Shown here: piece after piece, positions 30,590 through 40,837 of the stretch | Layout: each line of letters begins with the position of its first letter | Numbering within the stretch: position 1 is the first letter of the stretch | NCBI GenBank assembly: GCA_973895155.1 | Contig: OZ316899.1 | Location: 10,416,001 to 10,480,000 of the forward strand | Length of the DNA: 64,000 bases | Reading direction: 5' to 3' | Origin: Marsupella aquatica | Taxonomy: Eukaryota > Marchantiophyta | Program-made: the position numbers and the translations under genes | The notes under the pieces: generated by a model | Database searches by the model: none | What the model was told of the DNA's origin: nothing | The model's input: only the letters and a program-made list of their open reading frames with translations

Positions 30590-31343
30590 TCAGACGTCCA
30601 CGTCAAAGTTGAAATCTGCTTCTTTGAGCGCCATCATCTCGTCAACCCACCTTGACTCCACTGTAGAGGTGCTGTCATCCAAGGTGTATCCTGGATCCAA
30701 GGACATAGTCTCCCCAAAATGCTGCACCTTATCCCAAGACAATGTGACTTGAGGATGACCAAAGGAAAAAGTTTTGTTAGCCCAATTCACTTTGACTTTG
30801 GCTTTATAAAGCCATGGTCTACCTAAAAGGATAGGAAATGTAGATGGGGTAGGAGGGTCAATAATTAAAAAATTTAATACAAAAGGTAGCCCCCCAATGA
30901 TAACTTCTATGTTTCCTAATTTGCCTAAAGGAAAAACTCTATATTGGTCTGCCATTCTCAAGACCCGAGGGGTTGCCTCAAATTTACTAAAAACCTAATG
31001 ATCGTGCTGTTTGTGCTATCATTATATTAACTCCAGATCCCCCATCTATAGGTACGCTTCTAACCAAACATCCGTCAATTTGCAATTCCACATCAGGGGC
31101 TCCAAAATCCTCGATCTCGGTAAAATTCACAGAAACAAGGGGCATTTTATACTTCCTACGCCTACTACTTAATAGAGGTTTAAGTTGCTTCCTATACAAA
31201 GCATTATCCCTCAATAATTCTCCAAAGGTTACATTAGCATGAGTGCTAGCCACATCTTTAACTATATTGTATCCTAACTTCTCATCTACTTTCACACCCT
31301 CAAATTTTGATCCATCTTGAAAAGTTACTTGTTTAGCCGGCAT
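30590..31343 (-). pseudogene. Gypsy aspartic protease region
   Basis: Two frames (31343-30987 and 30961-30590). The first has PIDGGSGVNIM, where the protease active site usually reads D-T/S-G; DGGSGVN is common in plant Gypsy elements. The second supplies FPILLGRPWLY, the C-terminal flap and dimer segment. A +/-1 shift separates them near 30970, and a second shift lies at the gag/pro overlap (31343-31325). The second may be programmed, the first is more likely decay. Confidence 0.7.
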
Positions 31344-33514
31344 CCGATCCTTAGATATTTGATTCTTAACTTTGTTTCAATATATTCTTGAGCTTCTGAA
31401 GAAATGTCTCGGATAAAATACTTAGGATCGTACCTGTCATATGCTGGGTCCAATTCCTTAGGTAGTCCCTCTTTCTGCTTACCTCCAGGTGGTGGTTCAC
31501 TCGCTTTAGTCTTCTTAGTATCTTTTCTAGGTAAAGCAATCGGTGAATCTGGAGAATCGCTTTTGGTATTCTTGAGTAGCTCTTTCCTTTTGGCATTTCG
31601 GGTTGTGGTCCGATATACTGGAATCGATTCCTCATGGTTCACCTCCTCCTCAGTTATGAGGTGTGTGTCTTCCAGAAATATCATCCGGACTTCCGCCGTT
31701 TCTTTCTTCTCCGGATCTTTCACATACTTCACCATCAACTTTGGCTGCACCGGTTTGGGGCATTCAATTGGAAGGTGACCTTCCTCTCCACAATTTCCGC
31801 AGATAGAAGTATATGCATAAGGGGATTTTGGATAAGGGCACTCGGGTGCATAGTGCCCCGCTACTCCACAATTGTAACAGGTCCCTGGAACTCTTTGTGT
31901 ACGAGGTGGATATCCTCCAGGTGGTTCCATTGGAGGTTTAACAGGAGGTCTCATTGTCATTGGCCTAGACATCATGTTTCCACCCATACCTCGACCCATT
32001 GGTGGTCTAGAGGGTCCCATTGGTCTTCTCAGAGGCGGGGGATTATTGACCATGTACCAGTCGATATCTTCTTGTTCTTCTGCATAGTAGGCTTGCTCAT
32101 CCCATTCTTCAGCAATGTACTGGGCATGTCTTCCCATGTGTGGGCACTCGACTGGGTAGTGGCCTCTTTCCCCACATCTAGCACACCAAACATTTGGTCG
32201 ATTGACCGGAATGGGTCTCCTCTTAGGGCGATTGTCCGCCAAATTGACAGAAAGCTTATCAAATTTGCCGCTAAGCTCATCAATTGTCTTCTTCACTCCT
32301 GTGAGAGACTTGAGTGCATTGTTAGTAGGCTTGTATACCTTCCCTCTATCTTTTCGATGACGAGTAGGCTCGTCCTCAGAAGAGGACGATGAAGAAGATG
32401 AAGAAGTTGAAGGGGAAGAACTAGATGATGACGACGAGGTAGACGTAGAAGAACTAACTTCCTTCTTTTTATCTCCGGACCTTTTCTTCCTCCGTTTTCT
32501 TTTCTCCCTTTCTTTTTCTTTCTTCTCCTCCCTTTTTAATTCTTTTCTCTGAGACATTTCAGTATCCTCGAACTCTTGTGCCGCTTCAATAGCTTCTCCT
32601 AAATTGCTGGGATGTGATCTTCTAACATATCTATTCATCTCTCTAGGTAATCCTCCTGTGAAATACTCGGTTTGCATTTCATCACTAGGCAAAGGTCTAA
32701 TCTTAAGAATTAATTTCCTAACATTCTGAGAATAGGCTCTCAATGTATCCTTCTTTCTCATGCGAATTCTTCTTAATCTAGCTAACACTCTAGAAGTTGC
32801 TCCAGCTTCTCTAAATTCTTTTCTAAAGGCATTTTGCAAGTCAGGCCAACTACCCTGGACGGCTGCGGTAAGGGATAGAGTGTACCATTTGTGTGCTTCA
32901 TTTTTCATAAGCCCTTCAAAAATCCGTAAGAGGTCTGGATCCAAATTTTCCTTATTGGTTTTGGCGGTCGACAGAAATTCGCCCAGCCAATCATCTGGAT
33001 CTTGGCCTCTCCCTTTGAAAACCGTATATTTCAGTCTTGTGGAGGATGTCATGATGGAAGGTTGACGGAAAATAGAGGATCCGGAAGACAATGGGACAAC
33101 AGATTTTCTTCCTACTTTAATTGGTGCAGGTAAAGATCTTTTAGATTTTAAGCTTCCTAAAAATTGTATAGCGCTTTCCCCCTCATGATCACCCTGAGTC
33201 ACCAACCCTTCTAAATGTTGAACCTTTTCGGCAACAGTAGGCGATTCTGGCAAAACCAATTGTTCCCTTTCTGCAAAATTACTAGGATTATCTGAATTAT
33301 TTATATCCTCCTCAATCCATCTCTGACTCTTATGTCTCGTAAGATCAACATATGGAACTGGCTTAGTTGGTGTGATCCTGGCCTTACCTCTATCACTTGA
33401 GGTTGATCTTGACCTTCCGCCCGAAGATCCTTCTTCTGGTGGGGTCAATTTCTTTTGTTCCCGATTATAGTATCTCTTCTCCCGTTCCGAAGGGTTAGTA
33501 CTGCCTTTACTCAT
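31325..33514 (-). CDS. gag: Gypsy Gag with three zinc knuckles
   Basis: 729 codons from ATG to TAA. A capsid-type segment lies at about residues 150-300 (DPDDWLGEFL, then AFRKEFREAG and LRRIRMRKKDTLRAYSQNV), as in retrotransposon-gag domains. A Lys/Glu-rich, then Ser-rich low-complexity region follows at about 330-390. Three CCHC knuckles are seen: CARCGERGHYPVEC, CYNCGVAGHYAPEC and CGNCGEEGHLPIEC. It packages the element RNA. Complete and uninterrupted, unlike the downstream pol part. The upstream - strand interval 33515-34180 is leader, with only short ORFs. Confidence 0.85.
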   Translation of the reverse strand: MSKGSTNPSEREKRYYNREQKKLTPPEEGSSGGRSRSTSSDRGKARITPTKPVPYVDLTRHKSQRWIEEDINNSDNPSNFAEREQLVLPESPTVAEKVQHLEGLVTQGDHEGESAIQFLGSLKSKRSLPAPIKVGRKSVVPLSSGSSIFRQPSIMTSSTRLKYTVFKGRGQDPDDWLGEFLSTAKTNKENLDPDLLRIFEGLMKNEAHKWYTLSLTAAVQGSWPDLQNAFRKEFREAGATSRVLARLRRIRMRKKDTLRAYSQNVRKLILKIRPLPSDEMQTEYFTGGLPREMNRYVRRSHPSNLGEAIEAAQEFEDTEMSQRKELKREEKKEKEREKRKRRKKRSGDKKKEVSSSTSTSSSSSSSSPSTSSSSSSSSSEDEPTRHRKDRGKVYKPTNNALKSLTGVKKTIDELSGKFDKLSVNLADNRPKRRPIPVNRPNVWCARCGERGHYPVECPHMGRHAQYIAEEWDEQAYYAEEQEDIDWYMVNNPPPLRRPMGPSRPPMGRGMGGNMMSRPMTMRPPVKPPMEPPGGYPPRTQRVPGTCYNCGVAGHYAPECPYPKSPYAYTSICGNCGEEGHLPIECPKPVQPKLMVKYVKDPEKKETAEVRMIFLEDTHLITEEEVNHEESIPVYRTTTRNAKRKELLKNTKSDSPDSPIALPRKDTKKTKASEPPPGGKQKEGLPKELDPAYDRYDPKYFIRDISSEAQEYIETKLRIKYLRIGCRLNK

Positions 33515-34179
33515 GAACTCTCACCATCCTAACTAAGGATTTTTTTCATTTTCCAGAATCTAGAAATAACCCAACAATATTTCTCCCCAAACGGGTTTAT
33601 TTTGGGGAGTAAGGAAAATCAACAAAACCAAATCTTAGGAACCGTCTGAACAAATTATTACCAATTTCTCTAAATTAACTTGGCTTGGAATCACTACATC
33701 TCTTTAGTTTACTTAGATACTTAAAATTAACAAAAATTTACTGACGACACCTTACTTACATTCAACCAATAAATCAATTCAATTCAAAAGTGATGACGCA
33801 ATTCCCGTGTTATCAATCACTTTGATTTTCCTAACCGATACGTTAGACCTCTTCCCTTCCTTTTTCTCTTTCATTGTCTCCCTTTTCGCCTTTTCTCTTA
33901 ATAATTTAACTAAGGCAGCAGGGGCATTGTCTATTGAAAAGGGCTTAACTTGAAATGTAAAAGAAAAATCAAACCGCATTGAATCTCCCATATTTACAAA
34001 ATCAATTAAATTCAAATGTTGAACCGATTGTCTCACCACTGAATCTTCCTCTTGTCCAAATTGAGTCTCTCAATTGGATTTGTAAAATCAATTTCTCCTC
34101 TTGAGATTGATCGTCTGTCTGCTTCAATCTCCTTTTGGCCAATTCACTTGGCTTCCTTCATAACTCGCTTTTGGTTTAT

Positions 34180-34197
34180 TCCCTGGCAGCGGCGCCA
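34180..34197 (-). promoter_or_regulatory. primer-binding site, tRNA-Asp type
   Basis: On the minus strand TGGCGCCGCTGCCAGGGA, the widespread tRNA-Asp-like primer site of plant Gypsy elements (usual form TGGCGCCGTTGCCGGGGA). Confidence 0.75.
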
Positions 34198-34938
34198 AAA
34201 AGAATATGTGGTAAGTAGAACAACACCAACTGTGTGTGATATTGCTCAAATCAACCAGAATTCGGTCCCGTAAGGAATAAGGAAAGCGTTTTACTCCGGT
34301 TTTATGGTATTTGAAATCTAAAAGTGATTTCTTTACTGGTTCTTCTCTCAAAATCCTAAAACGATTCTTCCGTAAACTCCTTAATCAACAAATTCATAAG
34401 GTCTTACTTTTTATCAATAGGTAATCGGATTTTCATGTATCCTGGACTTCCATATACTCAAAGAGATCGGCTTTACATCCAATGACTTACTACAATTCTC
34501 TTTTCCCTAGATATCAAAGTTTCACTCTTAAAAATCCATGAGTAATAAGTTTGATGTTTTCAATGCACAATGTGGTACATTTCCTTTTGATTTAATCTTC
34601 CCTCCTAAGCCCAAGATTGGCATGAGAGAAAGACCCAAAATGATCAAAGATTAAGTTTGCAAGGAAAAGACATAAACATTTGCTTGGGAGTCCAAATGTA
34701 GGGGGCTCCCTCATAACATGGGAGAAACCAAAGGGTTTTCTCCTAAGTTGAGAAATCTATTCCTATCTAAAAGGAATTCTAGACTTTAAGAGACAAGGTA
34801 AAAGGTAAAACCCTTACAAATTTAAATCTAAGACTCCATAAGTGACAAGTGATGTCATTCTAAATCTGATCCTAATTAACTAAAATAAAGCTCAAGTAAG
34901 AGGTAAAACAATTTGTGAGTCAAGGGCCAAAACTATGT
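34198..34938 (-). repeat. 5' LTR of the deleted Gypsy (minimum extent)
   Basis: 34231-34938 is shared with the truncated 3' LTR. 34198-34230 lies between that block and the primer site. The true start of the LTR on the right is not defined because the partner copy is truncated; 34939-35150 may still belong to it. Confidence 0.65.
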
Positions 34939-35154
34939 AGTCTTTGTTCCGTCAAAGTTGTTGCCGAAAGTCTAAACCGATTCTGCAGTGTTCAAGCGAT
35001 TGTTTGTCCAAAGCGATTCTTCCGTCAAAACTCAAACTTCTTAACTTTCTCCAAAACATTTCTTTGAGGCTTAAAATGTTTAAGGGGTGACGGATAGATT
35101 AGAAGAAGCTTCAAGTAAGGTTAAAATGTTTGAAAATCTGCCATTTCCACTCCA

Positions 35155-35958
35155 ATGCTCCTTTTTGCCATTCCACAGGATGTCACTACCCCGGCTCCCA
35201 CGCAAGTTAACGTCTGCCCGTGCCCAACTCCAAACAGGCATACCCTGGACCACCCGGAACTCTTCGTACCGGGTACATTTCTAAATGGGCTTTTGGGAGA
35301 TTTCTCCCAACAGATAGCCCGGGATACCGGGGAGTTCATGGCTCGGAAGGTAGCCTACTTCTTCAATCAAGAGTTGGTTACCGCAGTAACGGCAGGTCGG
35401 GCTCAGTCGAAGGCCCTTCAGCGGATAGAGCGGTACCGGGTTGAGTCCATATACCTAAAGGATGAAGTTACGGCTCAAGAGGCTGAGCTTCTGCAACTAC
35501 GACCCAAGGTTGCAGCCGCCGATGAGTTGTTAGCAAATGCGCATGCCCTTATTGCCTTAGCCGAACAGGCCAAAGCCGGGAAGGAGGCCGAGATTGCATG
35601 GCTCCGGACCCAGGTTGACAGTTTGAAGAACCAAACTGTCATCTGGCAGAAAGACCTAGAGGAGGCCAAAGAGCGGGCCCAAAGTGACACTACAGAGATT
35701 GCCACCCTGTAGGCCAAAGTGGCATGGCTTCAAGCCAAAGTCGAGAAACAGACCCAGGTGGTGGACAAGCTGACGAGCAACGCCCAACAACTGGAAGAGG
35801 CATGCCAGGAGGCAGCTGAGGAGACGGACGCGGCAAAGCGAGAAAACGAATCTCTGTTGGACCAAGTCCAGCTCCTCAAGGCGGACAAGGACAAACTCTG
35901 TAGGCAGCGGGATGGCCGCTCCCACTCGAATGGCTCTGGCAAGCGCACCAGACATTAG
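35155..35958 (+). pseudogene. coiled-coil protein with one in-frame amber
   Basis: 268 codons in one frame, interrupted only by TAG at 35710-35712 (an AKVAWLQAKVEKQTQ heptad continues straight through). After a Pro-rich N-terminus it is a long predicted coiled coil with Leu, Ala and Glu/Lys heptads (LQLRPKVAAADELL, EIAWLRTQVDSL, LLDQVQLLKADKDKL). The first codons may belong to an upstream exon, because CTCCTTTTTGCCATTCCACAG before GATGTCACT looks like a splice acceptor. The region is GC-richer than its surroundings. I do not recognise the family. Its position just before an LTR-like block suggests a retroelement accessory ORF. Confidence 0.45.
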
Positions 35959-36182
35959 CGGAGGGTTAGGCTTAGAATAGACTTAGGAGTAGCTAAAATA
36001 GGCTGGTAGGACAAGTGCCTGCCAGAAGATAGCGGCGCTGACACATTAGCCAGCCTGTGTAGAATAGGTTAGACTAATAGGACAAGCAGGCACCAGCTTA
36101 GCAAGGATATAAGTTAGCATAGATTCGGGCACGAGGCCAGGCCGATCCTCAGCCCTTAGTATTTAGCGGCCCCCCCAGTAGA

Positions 36183-36842
36183 GGCAAGGGGAGGGGGATT
36201 TGAGATTCAGAGGTTGGCCATTCGCAGTACGCGCGGGGAGTCTCAAACTCGGTGCAGTACCGGAGTGCCAAGGGGAGGGTATACAACTAAGCTCGCTGGG
36301 CGAGTGCGGAGCCGGGCTCCGTTGTAGTGTATACTCCTTGGCCTTGGGCCCGTTCGTTCACGAGGTGTCGGGTCAACCAATCGTAAAGTGTATGATCATA
36401 AATGAATGAAATCCTTTCTCCTTAATTCCTTCGTGTAAATTGAGATTTCTGTTATGTATGAATGCATATATGTGTCTCATGTGCAAGTATCAACGCCGGG
36501 CCGAACACGTTATGCCAACCGTGCATGGGGTGTCGGATATGGGTACGGGGTTGCGAGCCCGAGTTGAGACCCTTGTACTAATGGATCCAAATTGAAGGCG
36601 GTAACATGAAGGCTTAGAAGTCCATGAGCCGGGGTCGACCCTGTGTCGACTAAGGTACGTTCCGGCGGCGGAACACAAACTATACCTAGGAGGTGTCTGT
36701 ACATAATAGTAAGCGCACTTAGCAGTAGTTTACGTGAGTTAGGAGCATTCTGTGCGTCCCTCCTGCCTGAACCCTCATATTTACGAAGGATGTGCCTGTC
36801 TAAGCCAAAGCCCGGGTTAAGGCCTAGGCTAACGATGTGACA
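36183..36842 (+). repeat. possible polypurine tract plus LTR-like block
   Basis: A purine run GGCAAGGGGAGGGGGA ends at 36198. The following 36201-36842 starts TGAGATTC and ends GATGTGACA (TG...CA, 642 bp). This would fit a 3' LTR of a + strand element that includes the coiled-coil ORF. No second copy is in the window, so this stays a suggestion. Confidence 0.3.
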
Positions 36843-37900
36843 GTTATCATAACCTTTGGTTTTGGAATCCTTTTATGGGCTTCCAAACCAAGCATCCTAT
36901 CATGATGGTATCCAGACCAAGAATAGGACCTTGAGTTTGGTCTAGGTTTATCCCGGACGTCCACTCAAAGCACTCTACTTTGTCCAAACCTCCACCAAGT
37001 ACCTCCCTTCTCTAGTCAGACCGTGGGGTCACAAGATGGTACACAAGGGTGGGGGTGAGCTTTTTAGTAGTGTCTGAATCACCTGGGGGGTAGGAAAAAG
37101 GGGAGACTACCTCTTTTCCCTCCAGTAACTTGCATCTTGCTAAGCCAACACGTAAAGGGCCTCAATCTAATGTGTAATTCCACTGAACCTTGGCGGGAGG
37201 TAGAACCTAGGAGCTTAATTCCGCTAAGCTTCCACATCTACCTCATCATTGGAGCTCTTCATCCTTACTCCTATTGTGGGCAAGACACACAACCAAGAAA
37301 CGATATAACTCATCCGACCTTGACATTGGTTCGGATAACCTACAATCTAGGGGGAGACAGCCTCCTGTTGTCACTATTGTTAGTATCCAAACCTCACTTC
37401 CTCAATGACAATCTCCACTAGGAATTCAACAAAGACTGACTTATCAGAATGAAGAAAGAACATTTGCACATCAACGCGGATCTGGTTGCAAGAATGCACG
37501 CCATGTAATTGAATAATGTGTCATATGGTCAAAAGAACACAAAGTAACAATATATCTTTATAAACTCAGAATTTGGTCCCTTTAATTATAGATTGGGAAA
37601 AGATTGAATGAATTAATAGATTTAAGTAGTTCAGAGCTCTTGCTCCATAACTCTCAATTTTCTATAAAGGATAAATTTAACAAAACACAAGGAAGATACA
37701 ATTTTTGAGTTATGGAATTAAAAGGAAATCTAATCTGTGAATAGAGTTGTTTTAATTTGCTATTGCCACTCCTTCAGAAAGGATTATGGTCTTAGTATAG
37801 GCCAAGGTTAAAACTACCCTAACAGACTCACTCTCCTTTTGGGACATAAAGATGTGAAATAGAGGATTCTTTTGCTCACCAAACCCAAAGTACATTTTTG

Positions 37901-37931
<31 letters not shown>

Positions 37932-38690
37932 TATAATGTCGTCAATATGGTTTGATTATCAGTGATTCACAATTCAAATCAAACTCTAATACATATGCCA
38001 AAGTAAAACAATGGTACTTTGATATTCTAAAAATGGAATTTTGCTTCTCCAATTCAAATATCTATCCTCAAATTAGCTAGCAAATCTTGACACAGCAAGC
38101 AAGTCTAGTAGTGAATTCGATGGGAATCTCAAAAGCTTGTGATTAAAACTCAATCACCAAAGGAATCTCCTGAATTCATTCACAAATCATAACATATATT
38201 TTACTTCCATACAAAACTTTCTTGTTAAAATGGAAGGTGAAACCTATTAATAATTCTTTTACTGAATAAAGTTTTGTTCCCTAGAAAACTGGTAATCCAA
38301 GGGGTCGGATTAGAATTCTAACACAAATGAGGAACTTAAGAGATATGTCGTTTTAGACGTCAAATATCTAAAAAGATAAGCCTAAAAGAAATGGAAAAAG
38401 TGAAGTGTTGGAAACAGATGTTGCTAGAAATGTCGGAATTGTAATGAATGCCTCTGAAAGTGTCTTGGTTTGCAAAGCGTATGTGTTTTCACTAAAACTG
38501 ATAAACAAGGATCTTATCATAATTTTAACTTCAAACCTAGAAGGCAAGATGAAGTGAAACTTTTCCAAAGTACTCTACTACATATAATCTCTATGTTGGT
38601 AAAGTTTCAGACTTTTTTTAGATTTCTAGGTCCATCAAACAAATCAACAAAAGTATCGCATTCTTATAAAAAGTGGAAAACTGTAAATTT
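36843..38690. other. non-coding interval
   Basis: No gene or element end recognised. An AT dinucleotide run is at 37912-37932. From about 37430 the sequence is AT-rich. Confidence 0.4.
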
Positions 38691-38699
38691 TTCTAAGTG

Positions 38700-39300
38700 T
38701 TGAGAGATTGGTGGATGCTTCAGAAGGCGTCCAAAAATACAAAGGAACTTTTTGGCCCCTTCAAAAGCATCGTCAGAAATCTCATAGCAACGTCTATTTT
38801 CCGGGCCTTCCGAGTGGACACTTGAGTGAGCGTCAGTATTGATATTGCTTTTGTTTAGCAAATGCTTCACTTTAGGTGTCTATGTTGTGGACAATTAAAA
38901 AATGTTGCATCTTCTTGTCTTCCACGGACGGACGCCTCACAAAGCATGGCTTCTCATGTGGACGCTTTTCAAAGTGTCCAAGTCTTCAAGATGTTTTAGT
39001 AGTGGCAATACTTGGTGGCGGCTTTGGTAAGGGAAGCTTCACAAAGCATCTAGGTCTTCAAGATGCGACAGACAGCTTGGGCGATGGACACTTCCGTCAG
39101 GTGTCTATACTTTGTGGATGCTTCAGAAAGTGCCATCCCTTCTTTGTTGTCGAACACAGACGCTTCTGATAGGCATTGGGTCAAAGCGTCATGGATTAGT
39201 TGCTACTAGAATTAGAATTTCCTTTGGTAGAGTAGTTTGAGATGGCCGCTTCACAAAGCATCTGATTAGAGTGGACACTTAAGAAAGCGTCGTGTTTTGC
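38700..39300. repeat. cluster of short palindromic GGACGCTTC...AAAGCGTCC words
   Basis: About a dozen scattered, imperfect copies of a roughly 20-bp palindrome, spaced 20-100 bp. Clear ones are GGACGCTTTTCAAAGTGTCC (near 38960), GATGCTTCAGAAGGCGTCC (near 38713), GGACACTTCCGTCAGGTGTC (near 39084) and GGACACTTAAGAAAGCGTCG (near 39273). There is no ORF. They could be subterminal binding sites of a DNA transposon. Confidence 0.55.
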
Positions 39301-40022
39301 TTCAAAAAGTTAGAAAAAATCCCAGAATAAGCTCCAATTGATGAGTTTTGACAAAAATGTCTCTCCGCATAATGTCCCCCCCCTCATCACTTTGGACCAG
39401 GGGTTTAAATACTTTACAACCTGCCCTAAGAATTGGGTAATGCCCGCCATGATCCTAAAGAGCTACTTTCCTCCTCCTAACCTAGTCCTATTCATCAATG
39501 CCTCCACCTCTCTGTAAAACAAGCGACAACCCTTATTCTTTTTTGTGCGCAGCCTCCCACTCGGCTACCTCCACTTCCCTTGCCGCCACTGCTTTGATGG
39601 CAAGCCCAACACTGGCAACGCATCTCATTCCGCTGTCTTAAGCATCGTTTGTCCCTCTTCCCCGACATCTCGCCCACTATCACCCACCAATTGTGGTATT
39701 CTTTGCAAGTGTTAGGACCCCACTCATCCTCAAGCTCAAGCTACTCGTCCATGGTGTCAAGGTTGGGTTGGTACACCATAAGATACGCCTGAGTTGGCGT
39801 TGGTGGTCCTCTGCATCTAATTATGGGGTCCTCCCCCCCCCCTCAAGAACTCGACGTCAATTAATAGATTGTACATTCGAGCGATTGCTAGACCCACCCG
39901 ACTAAACAGCTTCCACATAATCATACCTTTGCACTTCATTTTCCCATTAAGATCCATGTTAACTTTGCCTGCCCGTCCGGATCGATCCACTACTTCAATT
40001 AAGGAACGCGCAAAATAGTACA
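39301..40022. other. interval left of the MULE
   Basis: Mostly unrecognised. A - strand frame 40023-39817 continues the gag frame of 49860-50444 if the MULE and one target copy are removed. A run of C at 39830-39841 ends it. Confidence 0.4.
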
Positions 40023-40837
40023 ACCTAAAGTAGGGGTATAGCAGCGGAGACAGGAAACAGGTAACAGTTTTCCCGATATCAGGTAACTCATAACTGATAA
40101 CAGGAAATTGTTATTGTAAAAGTGTACTATTTGGCAAAGTTTTCCAAAAATTAACGTAAGGAACCACCACATCTTGAAGCTGAAAATATTATGACTTGCA
40201 AAAGTGACGAGGTCAGATATAAGTGAAGGGTGTGGTCACAGTTGCTAGGAGAGGTTCCAAACCGAGTTTCAATTGATTATACATGAAAAATGTTGTCATG
40301 AATTCACTGTTATTTAGATACATCATCATTTCTAAATAGTCCTGTTTGGAATACTTCATTTAGTTCATTTGGGTCTACGACATGAAACTATATTTTAAAA
40401 TGCCAAACAACAAAACCCATGAAGGAATGGAGTATTTTCAGGTGGGACCCACCACAAAGCTAGTTATAGGCTTAATTAAGTCATTGGAAACAAAGGGTTC
40501 CATCACTTGTAATCTTGGAGCCAAATTGAGTGTGAAACTAGCGCCAGGCGCTAACAAAGCTTTAAGTCTTCACAATATAGCGACAAAAGTACAAGTTTAG
40601 GGGACCACCACATGACACTAACCAAATAAAATCCAAACTTTTAAAAATAAGTTCTTGAACTAGCGCCCGACGCTAACCAAAACCAGGATAAAACCAGAAT
40701 AATATCCGTTGACTAAAGAAAAAAAACATAGTATCCGTTATGGAATACTACAGTTACGGAAATCTCATGTTCCTCTACAAACCATTTGCGTTTTGCCTCT
40801 CCAACACAAGTCTGACTTTCCCAACTGTCAAAATGGG

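Larger units (their letters stand above)
28591..34938 (-). mobile_element. Ty3/Gypsy element with internal deletion
   Basis: A - strand element with a shared repeat of about 710 bp at 28591-29298 and 34231-34938. The 5' LTR may extend further right, to about 35050, and down to the primer site at 34197. Gag, protease and most of RT are present. RNase H and integrase are missing: the RT frame (ATPLTKHS) runs straight into the 3' repeat at 29298. The left repeat lacks the beginning of the LTR and the roughly 27 bp next to the primer site. It is non-autonomous. Confidence 0.75.

Noticed and set aside
38700-39300. CRISPR array
   Set aside because: The repeats are variable in sequence and spacing, palindromic, and the setting is a eukaryotic transposon landscape with no cas-like gene.
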